A DNA stretch of 57,493 nucleotides from the NCBI RefSeq assembly GCF_006440775.1, contig NZ_VFTZ01000030.1:1-57493 (forward strand), in the 5' to 3' direction. The translations under genes and the position numbers were made by a program. Below the pieces are notes generated by a model. It had not been told where the DNA came from and made no database searches. It saw nothing but the letters and a program-made list of their open reading frames with translations. Within the stretch, counting starts at the first letter, position 1. Every line of letters starts with the position of its first letter. Source of the DNA: Mesorhizobium sp. B2-7-2 (GTDB taxonomy: Bacteria; Pseudomonadota; Alphaproteobacteria; Rhizobiales; Rhizobiaceae). Below are positions 14,842 to 23,415 of this stretch, piece after piece.

Positions 14842-15687
14842 ATGACATCAGCGGGAAACAAGTCGCGTGCCCTGCCCTGGGCGCTGGTCACGCCGGCGCT
14901 GGCGTGGACGCTTCTGTTCTTCGTGCTGCCCTTCATCGCCATGGGGCTTTCCAGCCTCACGGCGCATGAAGGCGGCGCGTTCACGTTAGCCAACTACAGC
15001 CAGTTCTTCACCGACCCGTCCTACTGGCGGGCGATGGTGAACTCGCTGGAGGTGACGGCGATCGTCACCGTGATCTCGATCCTGCTTGCCTATCCCTTTG
15101 CCTGGATTCTTGCCGAGATGGTGCCGGAACGTTGGCAACGGCTGGCGCTGATGCTGGCCGTGCTGCCGTTCTGGACCTCCTACGTCGTGCGCTCCTATTC
15201 CTGGCTGCTGGTGCTGGCGCAGAACGGCGTCATCAACCGGGCGCTGACCGGCATCGGCCTGATCGGCGAGCCGCTGCAGCTCGCCAACACGCGTTTCGCG
15301 ACCGTCACCGGCTTCGTGCATTTCTTCGTCATGCTGTTGACGCTGACGATCTTCGCCAATCTGAAACAGCTCAGCCCGAGCTACCGCAAGGCTGCCGCCG
15401 ATCTCGGCGCCGGGCCGGTGCGCACCTTCCTGCATGTCGTGCTGCCGCTGACCTTGCCCGGCATCATGGTCGGCGCCTTCCTCACCTTCGTGCTTTGCAT
15501 CGGCGACTACATCACGCCGCAGATCCTCGGCGGCAACAACGAGCTTGTCATGCCGCAGCTCGTCATGATGCAGATAGGCCGCCGCGGCGATTTTCCGCTG
15601 GCATCGGCGCTGTCGATCATCCTGATGGCAGTGGTGACCATCGCCTACCTCGCCTGCGCGCGCTGGCTGAAGATCGAGCGGGCCTGA
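14842..15687 (+). CDS. ABC transporter permease (PotB-like)
   Basis: This 281-residue inner-membrane permease has about six helices. It opens with LPWALVTPALAWTLLFFVLP and has the cytoplasmic EAA loop YRKAAADLGAGPVRTFLHVV that docks on the ATPase. The ATG at 14842 lies 8 bases after the previous stop. The upstream in-frame ATG at 14806 would overlap the binding-protein gene. It forms a heterodimer with the next permease. Confidence 0.93.
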   Translation: MTSAGNKSRALPWALVTPALAWTLLFFVLPFIAMGLSSLTAHEGGAFTLANYSQFFTDPSYWRAMVNSLEVTAIVTVISILLAYPFAWILAEMVPERWQRLALMLAVLPFWTSYVVRSYSWLLVLAQNGVINRALTGIGLIGEPLQLANTRFATVTGFVHFFVMLLTLTIFANLKQLSPSYRKAAADLGAGPVRTFLHVVLPLTLPGIMVGAFLTFVLCIGDYITPQILGGNNELVMPQLVMMQIGRRGDFPLASALSIILMAVVTIAYLACARWLKIERA

Positions 15688-15689
15688 TC

Positions 15690-16472
15690 ATGCGCGCCGC
15701 CGTTCGCCTCGCCGCCTGGGTCTACGCCATCGCGATATACGGCTTCATCTTCCTGCCGGTGGTCGTGCTGGTGCTGTTCTCGCTGCAGGCGACCTCTTTC
15801 CCGATCCCGCCCTTCACCGGCCCGTCGCTGCGCTGGTATCAGGCCGTGCTGTCGGATGCGCGGCTCACCTCGGCGCTGGCCAACTCGCTGCTCGTGGCGG
15901 TGCTCTCCTCGCTTGCCTCCGTCACGCTCGGATTCCTCTCCGCCTGGGGGTTCGCGCGCTTCGTGCTGCCGGGTTCGGCCATCCTGCGCGGCCTGATCAC
16001 ACTGCCGCTGACCGTCAGCTATTTGATCATCGGCATGGGCCTGCTGGTGCTGTTCAATTGGGCCGGCGTGCCGAAGTCGCTGCTTGCGGCCGGCATCGGC
16101 CATGTCGTGATCAACCTGCCGCTCTGCTTCGCCATCATCTACAGCCAGATGGGCGATCACCAGATCAACATCGAGCGCGCCGCGCGCGACCTCGGCGCAG
16201 CCGAATGGAAGGTGCTGCTCATGATCACCGTGCCGGTCATGGCGCCGGCGATCTTTGCCGGTTTCTTCCTGTCGATGACCTTTTCCTGGGACGAGTTCGT
16301 CATCTCCTTCCTGCTCACCCGCTTCGAGACGACGCTGCCGGTGGAAATCTGGAACCTGCTGCGTTCCGGCCTCAATCCCAAGACCAATGCCGTCGGCTCG
16401 CTGGTCTTTGCCGTCTCCATCTTCATGGTGGTGTTTTTCGAGCTGACGCTGTTGCGGAGAAAGCCGGCATGA
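15690..16472 (+). CDS. ABC transporter permease (PotC-like)
   Basis: This 260-residue permease opens with MRAAVRLAAWVYAIAIYGFI. It has about six helices and the EAA loop IERAARDLGAAEWKVLLMIT. The start lies 2 bases after the preceding stop. The C-terminus (FFELTLLRRKPA) ends in ATGA, shared with the start of the ATPase gene, which implies translational coupling. Confidence 0.93.
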   Translation: MRAAVRLAAWVYAIAIYGFIFLPVVVLVLFSLQATSFPIPPFTGPSLRWYQAVLSDARLTSALANSLLVAVLSSLASVTLGFLSAWGFARFVLPGSAILRGLITLPLTVSYLIIGMGLLVLFNWAGVPKSLLAAGIGHVVINLPLCFAIIYSQMGDHQINIERAARDLGAAEWKVLLMITVPVMAPAIFAGFFLSMTFSWDEFVISFLLTRFETTLPVEIWNLLRSGLNPKTNAVGSLVFAVSIFMVVFFELTLLRRKPA

Positions 16473-17533
16473 GCGCGCCCCTGGTCGATATCCGCAATGT
16501 CTCGCATCGCTTCGGCCAGCTATCGGTGCTGAAGAACGTCTCGCTCGCCATCGAGCCCGGCAGCTACACGATCCTGCTCGGACCGTCCGGTTCCGGCAAG
16601 ACGACCCTGCTTTCGATCCTAGGCGGCTTCGTCACGCCCAGCGAAGGCAAGGTCTTCATTCGCGGCGCGGATTGCACTGCCGTGCCGCCTGCCAAACGCC
16701 CGACAACGACGGTGTTCCAGGATTACGCGCTGTTCCCGCATATGAGCGTCGGCGGCAATGTCGGCTTCGGGCTGCGCATGCAGGGCGTCGATGGCGCGGC
16801 CCGGGCGGCCAAGGCGCGCGATGCGCTTACCCTCGTCGGGCTGGCAGCCGCCTTCGACAAGAAGCCGCATCAGCTTTCCGGCGGGCAGCGGCAGCGCGTG
16901 GCGCTTGCCCGGGCGCTGGTCATCGAGCCGGCGGTGCTGTTGCTCGACGAGCCACTCGGCGCGCTGGATCTCAAGCTGCGCCGGCAGATGCAGGACGAGT
17001 TGAAGGCGATCCAGAAGCGCGTCGGCACCGCCTTCATCCACGTCACGCATGACCAGGAGGAAGCGATGGCGCTGGCCGACCTTTGCGTGGTGATGAATGA
17101 CGGCCGCATCGAGGACGAAGGATCGCCCGAGCGGGTCTATGCGCGGCCGGCGACGCGCTTTTCAGCCACCTTCATGGGCGAGAGCACGATCCTTGCCGGC
17201 ACCGTGACCGAGGCGAGGAACGGGACCGTCACGGCCATGACGGCGGTCGGGCCGATTTCACTGCCAGGTGCATCGCCTGCCGGCGCCAAGGTGGCGCTCG
17301 CCATCCGGCCCGAGCATATTGCTCTCGGCGAAGCGAAAGGCGACATTGCGCTCGGCACGGCCAAGGTCGGCGATGTCGTCTTCCAGGGCAGCTTCAAGCG
17401 CGTGCTGGCCACCTCGACGCAGGATACCGCGCTACAATTCATCGCCAAGGCGCCCGCTTCCGCTACCATTCAGGCAGGCGACACGATCTCGGTTTCATGC
17501 AACGCTCAAGACATCATCCTGCTGGCGGACTGA
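16469..17533 (+). CDS. ABC transporter ATPase (PotA-like)
   Basis: This 354-residue ATPase powers the importer. It has Walker A GPSGSGKTT (38-46), the Q-loop in TVFQDYALFPHM, signature LSGGQRQRVALARAL, Walker B VLLLDEPLGALD and the switch His in HVTHDQEEAM. The C-terminal third (about 240-354) is a TOBE-like regulatory domain with LAIRPEHIAL, the usual end of PotA/CysA-type ATPases. Its ATG overlaps the previous stop (ATGA). Confidence 0.95.
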   Translation: MSAPLVDIRNVSHRFGQLSVLKNVSLAIEPGSYTILLGPSGSGKTTLLSILGGFVTPSEGKVFIRGADCTAVPPAKRPTTTVFQDYALFPHMSVGGNVGFGLRMQGVDGAARAAKARDALTLVGLAAAFDKKPHQLSGGQRQRVALARALVIEPAVLLLDEPLGALDLKLRRQMQDELKAIQKRVGTAFIHVTHDQEEAMALADLCVVMNDGRIEDEGSPERVYARPATRFSATFMGESTILAGTVTEARNGTVTAMTAVGPISLPGASPAGAKVALAIRPEHIALGEAKGDIALGTAKVGDVVFQGSFKRVLATSTQDTALQFIAKAPASATIQAGDTISVSCNAQDIILLAD

Positions 17534-17536
17534 TCC

Positions 17537-18292
17537 ATGAGCACGCTTCCGGTCATCGAGGCTCCGGACTGGTACGAAACCATCCGCATGGGCGACGACA
17601 TCACGCTCATCCATGAGCCGTGGATAAAACCGTTCTTCCGCTGCAACATCTGGCATGTTCGCGGGCGCGACCGCGACCTGTTGTTCGACACCGGCCTCGG
17701 CCATTTCAGCCTGAAACGCCATGTGCCGCTGGTCAGCGAGCGCAAGCTTACCTGCATCGCCAGCCACACGCATTTCGACCATATCGGCTGCCATCACGAA
17801 TTCCCGGAGCGCTGCGTGCATTCGGCCGAAGCGGCAATCCTTGCCGATCCACGCAACGAATGGACGGTGGCGGACCGCTATGCCAATGAGGCGATGTTCG
17901 ACGGCGCGCCGCAAGGCTGGGATACGGCGGGCTACCGCATCCTGCCCGCGCCGGCGGGCCGGCTGCTCGAGCATGGCGATGTCGTCGACCTCGGCGACCG
18001 CGCCTTCGAAGTCATCCACACACCTGGACACTCGCCCGGCGGGATCGCGCTTTATGAGAGAAAGACCGGCATCCTGCTGTCCGGCGACATCGTTTATGAC
18101 GGGCCGCTGATCGACGACGTCTATCACTCCAACATCGATGACTATGTCGCAACGCTGCTTGCCATGCGCGGCCTCGACGTCTCGGTCGTGCATGGCGGCC
18201 ATTTCCCGAGCTTCGGCAAGGTGCGCTACGGGCAACTCATCGACGAATATGTCGCCGGCAAGCGCAAGGCTGGGTGCCACTTGCAGAGATGA
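17537..18292 (+). CDS. Metallo-beta-lactamase-fold hydrolase in the transporter operon
   Basis: This 251-residue protein has the zinc motif HTHFDH (77-82), a later HTPGHSPGG and GDIVYDGP with the bridging Asp, and a C-terminal VVHGGHFPSFG. These are the residues of a two-zinc MBL hydrolase. It starts 3 bases after the ATPase stop and is surely in the same operon, so it probably acts on the imported compound or a product of it, for example by ester, thioester or lactone hydrolysis. The substrate is unknown. Confidence 0.88.
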   Translation: MSTLPVIEAPDWYETIRMGDDITLIHEPWIKPFFRCNIWHVRGRDRDLLFDTGLGHFSLKRHVPLVSERKLTCIASHTHFDHIGCHHEFPERCVHSAEAAILADPRNEWTVADRYANEAMFDGAPQGWDTAGYRILPAPAGRLLEHGDVVDLGDRAFEVIHTPGHSPGGIALYERKTGILLSGDIVYDGPLIDDVYHSNIDDYVATLLAMRGLDVSVVHGGHFPSFGKVRYGQLIDEYVAGKRKAGCHLQR

Positions 18293-18352
18293 AGAACACC
18301 GAGGGCGACGATACGGTCGCGACCGGGAACAAGCATCTTTCGACGCTGCCGT

Positions 18353-19282
18353 TCACCGTTTTGGATTCGCCCCATCCTTCAGGAGCGTGATCGTATATTT
18401 TGGCGGCGTTCCATTGCGGTTCTTCTTCCAGGGCCTCAACCGGTCCTTCAACCGCACCACCGTCTTTTTGTAGACAGGCGCTGGCAGTCCGGCGAGGTCG
18501 TAATAATCCTCGAGGATTGTCGTGCCCAAAAGCGCCTTCTCTTGCGGGTAGAAGGAAAAGTGCGCCGCGATCAGATCGCCGAAAACCTTGCCCGGCCGTC
18601 CGAGCTTGACGGGAAGGACGGCGGAAAACCACTCTTCTTCATCTCCCAGCGGGTGAAAAAGGTCGCCCAGTTCGACAATCTCCGACCCGAAAAAGCCGAT
18701 CGCATTGATGGAAAACCGCGACGCCTTGATTTCGCGGTCGGGCACGCGGAAATCGCCGAGCCGGCCGGTGCGCACCGCTTCGATCAGGACCGGATGCATC
18801 GCGAGCGGGAACGTTGGATGAGACCATGAGAACGGGCACATCGCCTGGCAGGTCAGCGGCCCTTCGATCTGAACCGCGGAGAGGTATTTGATGAAAGTGT
18901 TGCAGATGGCGTTGTTGATGATGAGCGGCGCGTACCAAAGCGCCGAGCCCCGCTCGGTCAGCACCCGTTCCATGTACTTTTCGAAAAAACCGTCCTCGAG
19001 AAACACGATGTCATCGTCCAGCCTCAGATAGAAAGCATCCGGATCGTCGCAGAAACGAAAAAAAAGTCCGATGGCGTCGTTTTTTCCATTGGCCCCGGGC
19101 AACGTCATGATTTTAATTCGCGAATCGGCGCTCGCCAATTGCCTGAGATAGGCCCGATCCTGCTCGTTGCGGCAGTTGTCCCACAGATGCCATTCGTGCA
19201 CATGAGAACTCTTCAGGACATAGTGGCTAAGCACGCCAAGATATTTCTCACGTCCGGCCGGAGTAACGACGATCAGCTTCAT
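18353..19282 (-). CDS. Glycosyltransferase-like protein
   Basis: This protein has about 309 residues from the ATG at 19282 (MKLIVVTPAGREKYLGVL). An ATG six codons upstream (19300) is also possible. A DXD-type motif sits in FYLRLDDDIVFLEDGFFEKY (about residue 90), as in GT-A nucleotide-sugar transferases that bind a divalent metal. Other segments are IINNAICNTFIKYL and IGFFGSEIVELG. There is no membrane helix, so it is probably cytoplasmic or peripheral. It belongs with the sugar genes to its right. The acceptor and sugar are unknown. Confidence 0.75.
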   Translation of the reverse strand: MKLIVVTPAGREKYLGVLSHYVLKSSHVHEWHLWDNCRNEQDRAYLRQLASADSRIKIMTLPGANGKNDAIGLFFRFCDDPDAFYLRLDDDIVFLEDGFFEKYMERVLTERGSALWYAPLIINNAICNTFIKYLSAVQIEGPLTCQAMCPFSWSHPTFPLAMHPVLIEAVRTGRLGDFRVPDREIKASRFSINAIGFFGSEIVELGDLFHPLGDEEEWFSAVLPVKLGRPGKVFGDLIAAHFSFYPQEKALLGTTILEDYYDLAGLPAPVYKKTVVRLKDRLRPWKKNRNGTPPKYTITLLKDGANPKR

Positions 19283-19444
19283 GGATAGCCATCCTGACAC
19301 GGGACGTATTGCGCAAATGCCGAACTATCCGTCAGTCGATAACCGGCCGCCGATGTCGCGGCAAGCGTGCCAAGCATTCAAACCTTCTGAAGCGAGCAAC
19401 TTTGGTGTAAGTGCCGCGAGACAGCAAAGCAGCCCCACCGAAGC

Positions 19445-20386
19445 ATGAACTCCACCAGCAGATCTCCGCAGCCGACCAGCCACCGCAATCTCGTGATCGT
19501 CAGAGCCGGCGACCGTTCCCTGCATCGTGGTTGGGGCGCGGACGAACCAGGATGCGACTTCGACCTGATCGTCAGTTACTACGGATCCGATCCATCGGCC
19601 TTCGGCCTGCCTTACGAAAGACGAGTGGATCGGAAAGGTGGCAAGTTTGACGGCCTTTTCGCGCTGTTCAGTGAGCAGCCGGACTTGCTCCAGCGCTATC
19701 GGTATTTCTGGCTTCCGGACGATGATCTCGAAGCAGATCGAAGAACGATCGAAGCTATGTTCGCGAACATGCTCCGACTCGACCTCGATGTCGGCCAACC
19801 CTCTCTGACGCTCGACAGCTATTTTTCGCACCTGCCGTTCATGCGTTGCGACAGCTTCGCGTTCCGCTTCGTGGATAAGGTCGAGATTATGGCTCCCTGC
19901 ATCAGAGCCGACGTGCTGGTCAAGATGCTGCCGCTCTTCGAACATTCAATGAGCGGCTTCGGCCTTGATTCGATATGGACGCGCCTGGCGCCGGACAACC
20001 GTCGCAAGTCCGCCGTGTTCGATGACTTGTCGATTCGTCACACGCGCCCTGTCGGTAGCGCGCTTGCCCAAGCGATGTTGGAAAAAGGCCTCACACCCAA
20101 GGCGGAATATGCGCAGTTGAAGGCCCGATTTTTCCTGGATGAATTCTATCCGATCTCCTATGAGGCCGTGGACAGAAAAGGGCGCGTTTGGCGATCGAAG
20201 ACTGCCATAGGCCTGCGCATGATGCTGCATTACGCCCGACGGCTAAATGCATTCAGACAGGTGTATCGATTGAAGAAAACGCTGTGGCGGCATGTTCGCC
20301 GACAGCATTTCAAGGCGGCCGAGCTCTCGGCCATCGCGATCGAGCCGCCTCCGGATCGGACTGCCGAAGGGGCAATGACATGTTGA
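19445..20386 (+). CDS. DUF707-like putative glycosyltransferase
   Basis: This 313-residue protein starts with a polar leader, then NLVIVRAGDRSLHRGW, FDLIVSYYGSDP and RYRYFWLPDDDLEADRRT. The DDD motif and the framing helices match the DUF707 pattern, a family thought to be GT-A-like glycosyltransferases. A later segment, MSGFGLDSIWTRL, resembles the DUF707 active-site region. The start overlaps no other gene; the upstream region has no strong ribosome site. It overlaps glf by 7 bases (ATGTTGA), so the two are coupled. Confidence 0.72.
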   Translation: MNSTSRSPQPTSHRNLVIVRAGDRSLHRGWGADEPGCDFDLIVSYYGSDPSAFGLPYERRVDRKGGKFDGLFALFSEQPDLLQRYRYFWLPDDDLEADRRTIEAMFANMLRLDLDVGQPSLTLDSYFSHLPFMRCDSFAFRFVDKVEIMAPCIRADVLVKMLPLFEHSMSGFGLDSIWTRLAPDNRRKSAVFDDLSIRHTRPVGSALAQAMLEKGLTPKAEYAQLKARFFLDEFYPISYEAVDRKGRVWRSKTAIGLRMMLHYARRLNAFRQVYRLKKTLWRHVRRQHFKAAELSAIAIEPPPDRTAEGAMTC

Positions 20387-21561
20387 ACGGCGCCGATCTT
20401 CTTGTCGTAGGGGCCGGATTCTACGGCGCAACGCTGGCCGAGCGTGTTGCAAGCAGGCTGGGCCGCCGTGTGCTGGTGATCGATCGACGCGCGCACATAG
20501 GCGGCAACGCCTACACCGAGCCCGACGCTGCCACCGGCGTCGAGATCCATCGCTATGGGCCTCACCTCTTCCATACATCCAATAAAGAGGTCTGGGACTA
20601 TCTGCGCACCTTCACGCAATTCAACTCCTATCGGCACCGTGCGTTTTCTTCATATCGCGATCAGATCTATTCCTTGCCGATCAACCTGGCGACGATCTGC
20701 CAGTTCTTCGGCAAACGGCTCAGCCCGGATCAAGCGCGAGCGCTGATTGCCGAGCAATCGTCCGAACTCGGCGACCGGCAGCCGGCCAATCTCGAGGAGA
20801 AAGCTATCTCGCTTATCGGGCGCCCGCTCTACGAGGCGCTCATCAGAGGCTACACTGCCAAGCAGTGGCAGACCGATCCGCGCGAGCTTCCGCCGCAGAT
20901 CATCTCGCGTTTGCCGGTGCGCTATACATTCGAGGACGGCTATTTCAACGATCGATACCAGGGACAGCCGCTCGAAGGATATACGGCAATCTTCCAGAAG
21001 ATGCTTGCGCACCCGCTCATCGAGACCAGGCTCGGCATCGATTTCTTCCAGATCAAAGGATCGCTACCCAAGAATATTCCGATCGCCTACACGGGCGCCA
21101 TCGACCGATATTTCGACTACGCCGAAGGAGACCTCGGATGGCGGACAATCGACATCGAGTTCGAACATATGGACACGCCGGACTATCAAGGCACAGGGAT
21201 CATGCATTACGCCGACGAAGCGGTGCCCTACACGCGCATCGTCGAGTTCAGGCATTTCAACCCGGAGCGTGAATTTGACGGCGACAGGACGCTGATCGGT
21301 CGCGAATTCTCGCGTTTTGCTCGTCGCAGCGACGAACCTTACTATCCTATCGACACCCGAGCCGACCAACGTATCTACGAGCGCTACCAGGCGCGCGCTC
21401 GTAGCGAACAAAACACTCATTTCGGCGGCCGGCTCGGAACATACCGCTATCTCGACATGCACCAGGCAATCGGCGCGGCGCTCAAGGCGTTCGAGACCGT
21501 TTTCGTGCCGTATCTCGAAGGTCGATCGGAGACGGTGTCGATGAGAGGCCGGCCTTCCTGA
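20380..21561 (+). CDS. glf: UDP-galactopyranose mutase
   Basis: This 393-residue flavoenzyme converts UDP-galactopyranose to UDP-galactofuranose for cell-surface polysaccharides. The FAD-binding motif is LLVVGAGFYGATLAE (7-21). The family signatures follow: HIGGNAYTE, GPHLFHTSNKEVWDYL, GYTAKQWQTDP, YTGAIDRYFDYAEG and GRLGTYRYLDMHQAI. I chose the ATG at 20380 because it precedes the Rossmann fold and overlaps the previous stop. The frame is open further upstream, but that lies inside the DUF707 gene. A CTAG-bounded repeat follows. Confidence 0.95.
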   Translation: MLNGADLLVVGAGFYGATLAERVASRLGRRVLVIDRRAHIGGNAYTEPDAATGVEIHRYGPHLFHTSNKEVWDYLRTFTQFNSYRHRAFSSYRDQIYSLPINLATICQFFGKRLSPDQARALIAEQSSELGDRQPANLEEKAISLIGRPLYEALIRGYTAKQWQTDPRELPPQIISRLPVRYTFEDGYFNDRYQGQPLEGYTAIFQKMLAHPLIETRLGIDFFQIKGSLPKNIPIAYTGAIDRYFDYAEGDLGWRTIDIEFEHMDTPDYQGTGIMHYADEAVPYTRIVEFRHFNPEREFDGDRTLIGREFSRFARRSDEPYYPIDTRADQRIYERYQARARSEQNTHFGGRLGTYRYLDMHQAIGAALKAFETVFVPYLEGRSETVSMRGRPS

Positions 21562-21586
21562 GCGAAGTCGGCCAAACTCTTAAGAA

Positions 21587-21690
21587 CTAGAGCATGATCC
21601 CGAAAGTGGGAACCGGTCTTCGGAAAAGATCATGCTCCAACAAAGAGTTGGATCGGGATGGCGATTCAGCGAAACGTCATCGTGATCTAG
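21587..21690. repeat. CTAG-bounded 104-bp palindromic repeat, copy 1
   Basis: It begins CTAGAGCATGATCC, has one stem-loop (GAGCATGATC ... GATCATGCTC), the linker CAACAAAGAG and a second stem-loop (GATGGCGATTCAGCG ...), and ends ATCTAG. An inverted copy lies at 53854-53958. The terminal CTAG gives the TAG stop of the epimerase gene on the minus strand. Confidence 0.85.
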
Positions 21691-22676
21691 GCTGGGACCG
21701 CGGCAGGGGCGGCAATCTGGCTCCGGAACCACTCAAGGGTCCGTCGAATACCTTCCTGATAGCCTGTAACGGCTTCCCACCCAGGAAGAATACGCTTGGC
21801 CAATCTCAAGTCAGGGCAACGATTTGTCGGATCTTGAGGAACCGGTTCATGATGGACGATCGAGCTGCCGGGAACCAGGGAGCAGACGAATTTCGCGATA
21901 TCCAGGACCGGAACCTCGCAATTGTTGCCGATATTGAGCGGGCCACGATGTGAAATGTTGTCGCGCCAGAAGAAACGCTCCAATCCGTCGACGATGTCAT
22001 CGACATAACCCCAGCTGCGCGATTGCAGGCCATCACCATAGACGGTCAGCACTCCAGTCGTCAGCGCCTGGCTTATGAAGTTCGAAATCGCACGCCCGTC
22101 ATCTATACGTGTGCGAGGTCCGTATACATTGAATAGTCGCACCACTCTCACGTCGAGGCCCTGCGTGCGTTGGGTCTCGAACAATAGCGCTTCCGTGCAA
22201 CGCTTGCTTTCGTCATAGGAAGACCTGGGGCCCGTACAGTCCACTGAACCTCGGTAACTCTCCGGCTGTGGGGAGACCTGCGGATCCCCATACACCTCCG
22301 AGGTGGATGAAAAGCAGAAGCGGCCGCCGGGCTTGAGCAAACCGAGAAGGTTGAAAGCCCCGCCGACATTGGCACGAATGGTGCGTGCCGGATCGCTCAT
22401 GTACCAGCACGGCGAAGCGGGCGATGCGAGGTGAATGATCTCATCGAACCGTTGCGAGGTGGTGAAGGCCTCCGCATCCTCGATCTCAAGGCTCAATCGC
22501 GGATCGTTAAGGTGCGCAAGGTTCTGGCGCGAGCCGGTCCATAAGTTGTCAACTACAACAAGGCAGTCGATATCCGTGCGCTGCAGGAGACGATCGGCTA
22601 GATGCGAGCCTATGAAACCACTGCCTCCCGCGACCAACACCGAGCGGCGATCCTTACGACTTATTGCATGCATCAT
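21687..22676 (-). CDS. NAD-dependent sugar epimerase/decarboxylase (UXS-like SDR)
   Basis: From the ATG at 22676 this is a 329-residue extended short-chain dehydrogenase. It has GGSGFIGSHL (17-26), ASPASPCWYMSDP (the pattern of UDP-glucuronate decarboxylases), SSTSEVYGDP, the catalytic YDESK (Y154, K158) and RLFNVYGPRTR. It probably makes a nucleotide sugar such as UDP-xylose or a relative; this is inference. Starts at 22673 (second Met), 22733 or 22841 are also open; family similarity begins at RSVLVAGGSG. The TAG stop is part of the CTAG repeat. Upstream to 22960 I see no other gene. Confidence 0.85.
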   Translation of the reverse strand: MMHAISRKDRRSVLVAGGSGFIGSHLADRLLQRTDIDCLVVVDNLWTGSRQNLAHLNDPRLSLEIEDAEAFTTSQRFDEIIHLASPASPCWYMSDPARTIRANVGGAFNLLGLLKPGGRFCFSSTSEVYGDPQVSPQPESYRGSVDCTGPRSSYDESKRCTEALLFETQRTQGLDVRVVRLFNVYGPRTRIDDGRAISNFISQALTTGVLTVYGDGLQSRSWGYVDDIVDGLERFFWRDNISHRGPLNIGNNCEVPVLDIAKFVCSLVPGSSIVHHEPVPQDPTNRCPDLRLAKRILPGWEAVTGYQEGIRRTLEWFRSQIAAPAAVPA

Positions 22677-22960
22677 CACGCCGACTTTGTTTTCGGAGCG
22701 CGCTCGCCCCAAGGTTGAATCGAAAAGACCCATAGAGCCTGGCGAATTGCTAGGCAATCCAGCGAGCGCGTTTTCACCACCCCGCAGATCTGGCAAATAC
22801 GTGCGGAACCAAGCCAGATGGAACTTCCCACGCGATTTCACGAAAGAGGGAGTTAGCCGCAGTCATCGCGACCGCGCGCCGTTGATGCCGCGTATCTGGT
22901 GAATGTCATCCCGCACGGCGTTTCATGGGAACGGCAAACCGCTCATCGCTCGGCGCTGAT

Positions 22961-23004
22961 GCAATTGCGGACGGAAACCCGCTTCGCGCGTTTCCCGGAA
23001 TTGC
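22961..23004. repeat. 44-bp palindromic GCAATTCC repeat, copy 1
   Basis: It starts GCAATTGCGGACGGAAA and ends TTTCCCGGAATTGC, arms complementary. The other copies are three in tandem at 28175-28336 and one at 47240-47283. Confidence 0.85.
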
Positions 23005-23005
23005 C

Positions 23006-23209
23006 TTAAAGCGCCCTTTGCGGGCAAAGTGTTCCCGTGGCGTCGCCGCAGCGGGAAGCTGTCGGCTGCGGCCGCTGGCTCATCTCTTCGGAATGACGCA
23101 CCAGCTCGGCGAACATCAGCGCGAAACTTCCCATCATCAGGAAGACTATGATCAGACGCGTTACCGGCAATAGACAGGTCTCTCGACTGGCCAGCCCCCG
23201 CCAACCCAT
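23006..23209 (-). CDS. Doubtful small membrane protein
   Basis: This 67-codon frame has one clear hydrophobic helix (LIIVFLMMGSFALMFAELV) between a short polar start (MGWRGLASRETCLLPVTR) and a Gln/Pro-rich tail. The tail ends at the flank of the 44-bp repeat. The helix suggests a real microprotein; the lack of a known family and the repeat-derived tail argue against it. Confidence 0.35.
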   Translation of the reverse strand: MGWRGLASRETCLLPVTRLIIVFLMMGSFALMFAELVRHSEEMSQRPQPTASRCGDATGTLCPQRAL

Positions 23210-23415
23210 CCACTGTCGGCTAACATGATCGATCCGGCTTTACGAGTGTTTAAGCTTCGCCTTAACCATAGCAGCCATCACATTCATGTCGCGGTTGTCA
23301 CGAAGCGCGATTGTCGGGTGTGACCGCCAGCTGGCGCTGCGCCCTTCACAGATGTGGGCGGCGCATGCTACGCCGTCGCCGGCGCGGCCCCGCAGACGGT
23401 CGCCCTCCGGGAGCC

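Noticed and set aside
22923..23213. 96-codon minus-strand frame before nadK
   Set aside because: It crosses the 44-bp repeat and overlaps a frame with a clear membrane helix; composition is repeat-driven.
23311..23415. N-terminal extension of NAD kinase
   Set aside because: The 35 added residues are Arg/Gly/Pro-rich and unlike the family; the ATG at 23416 has a ribosome site.
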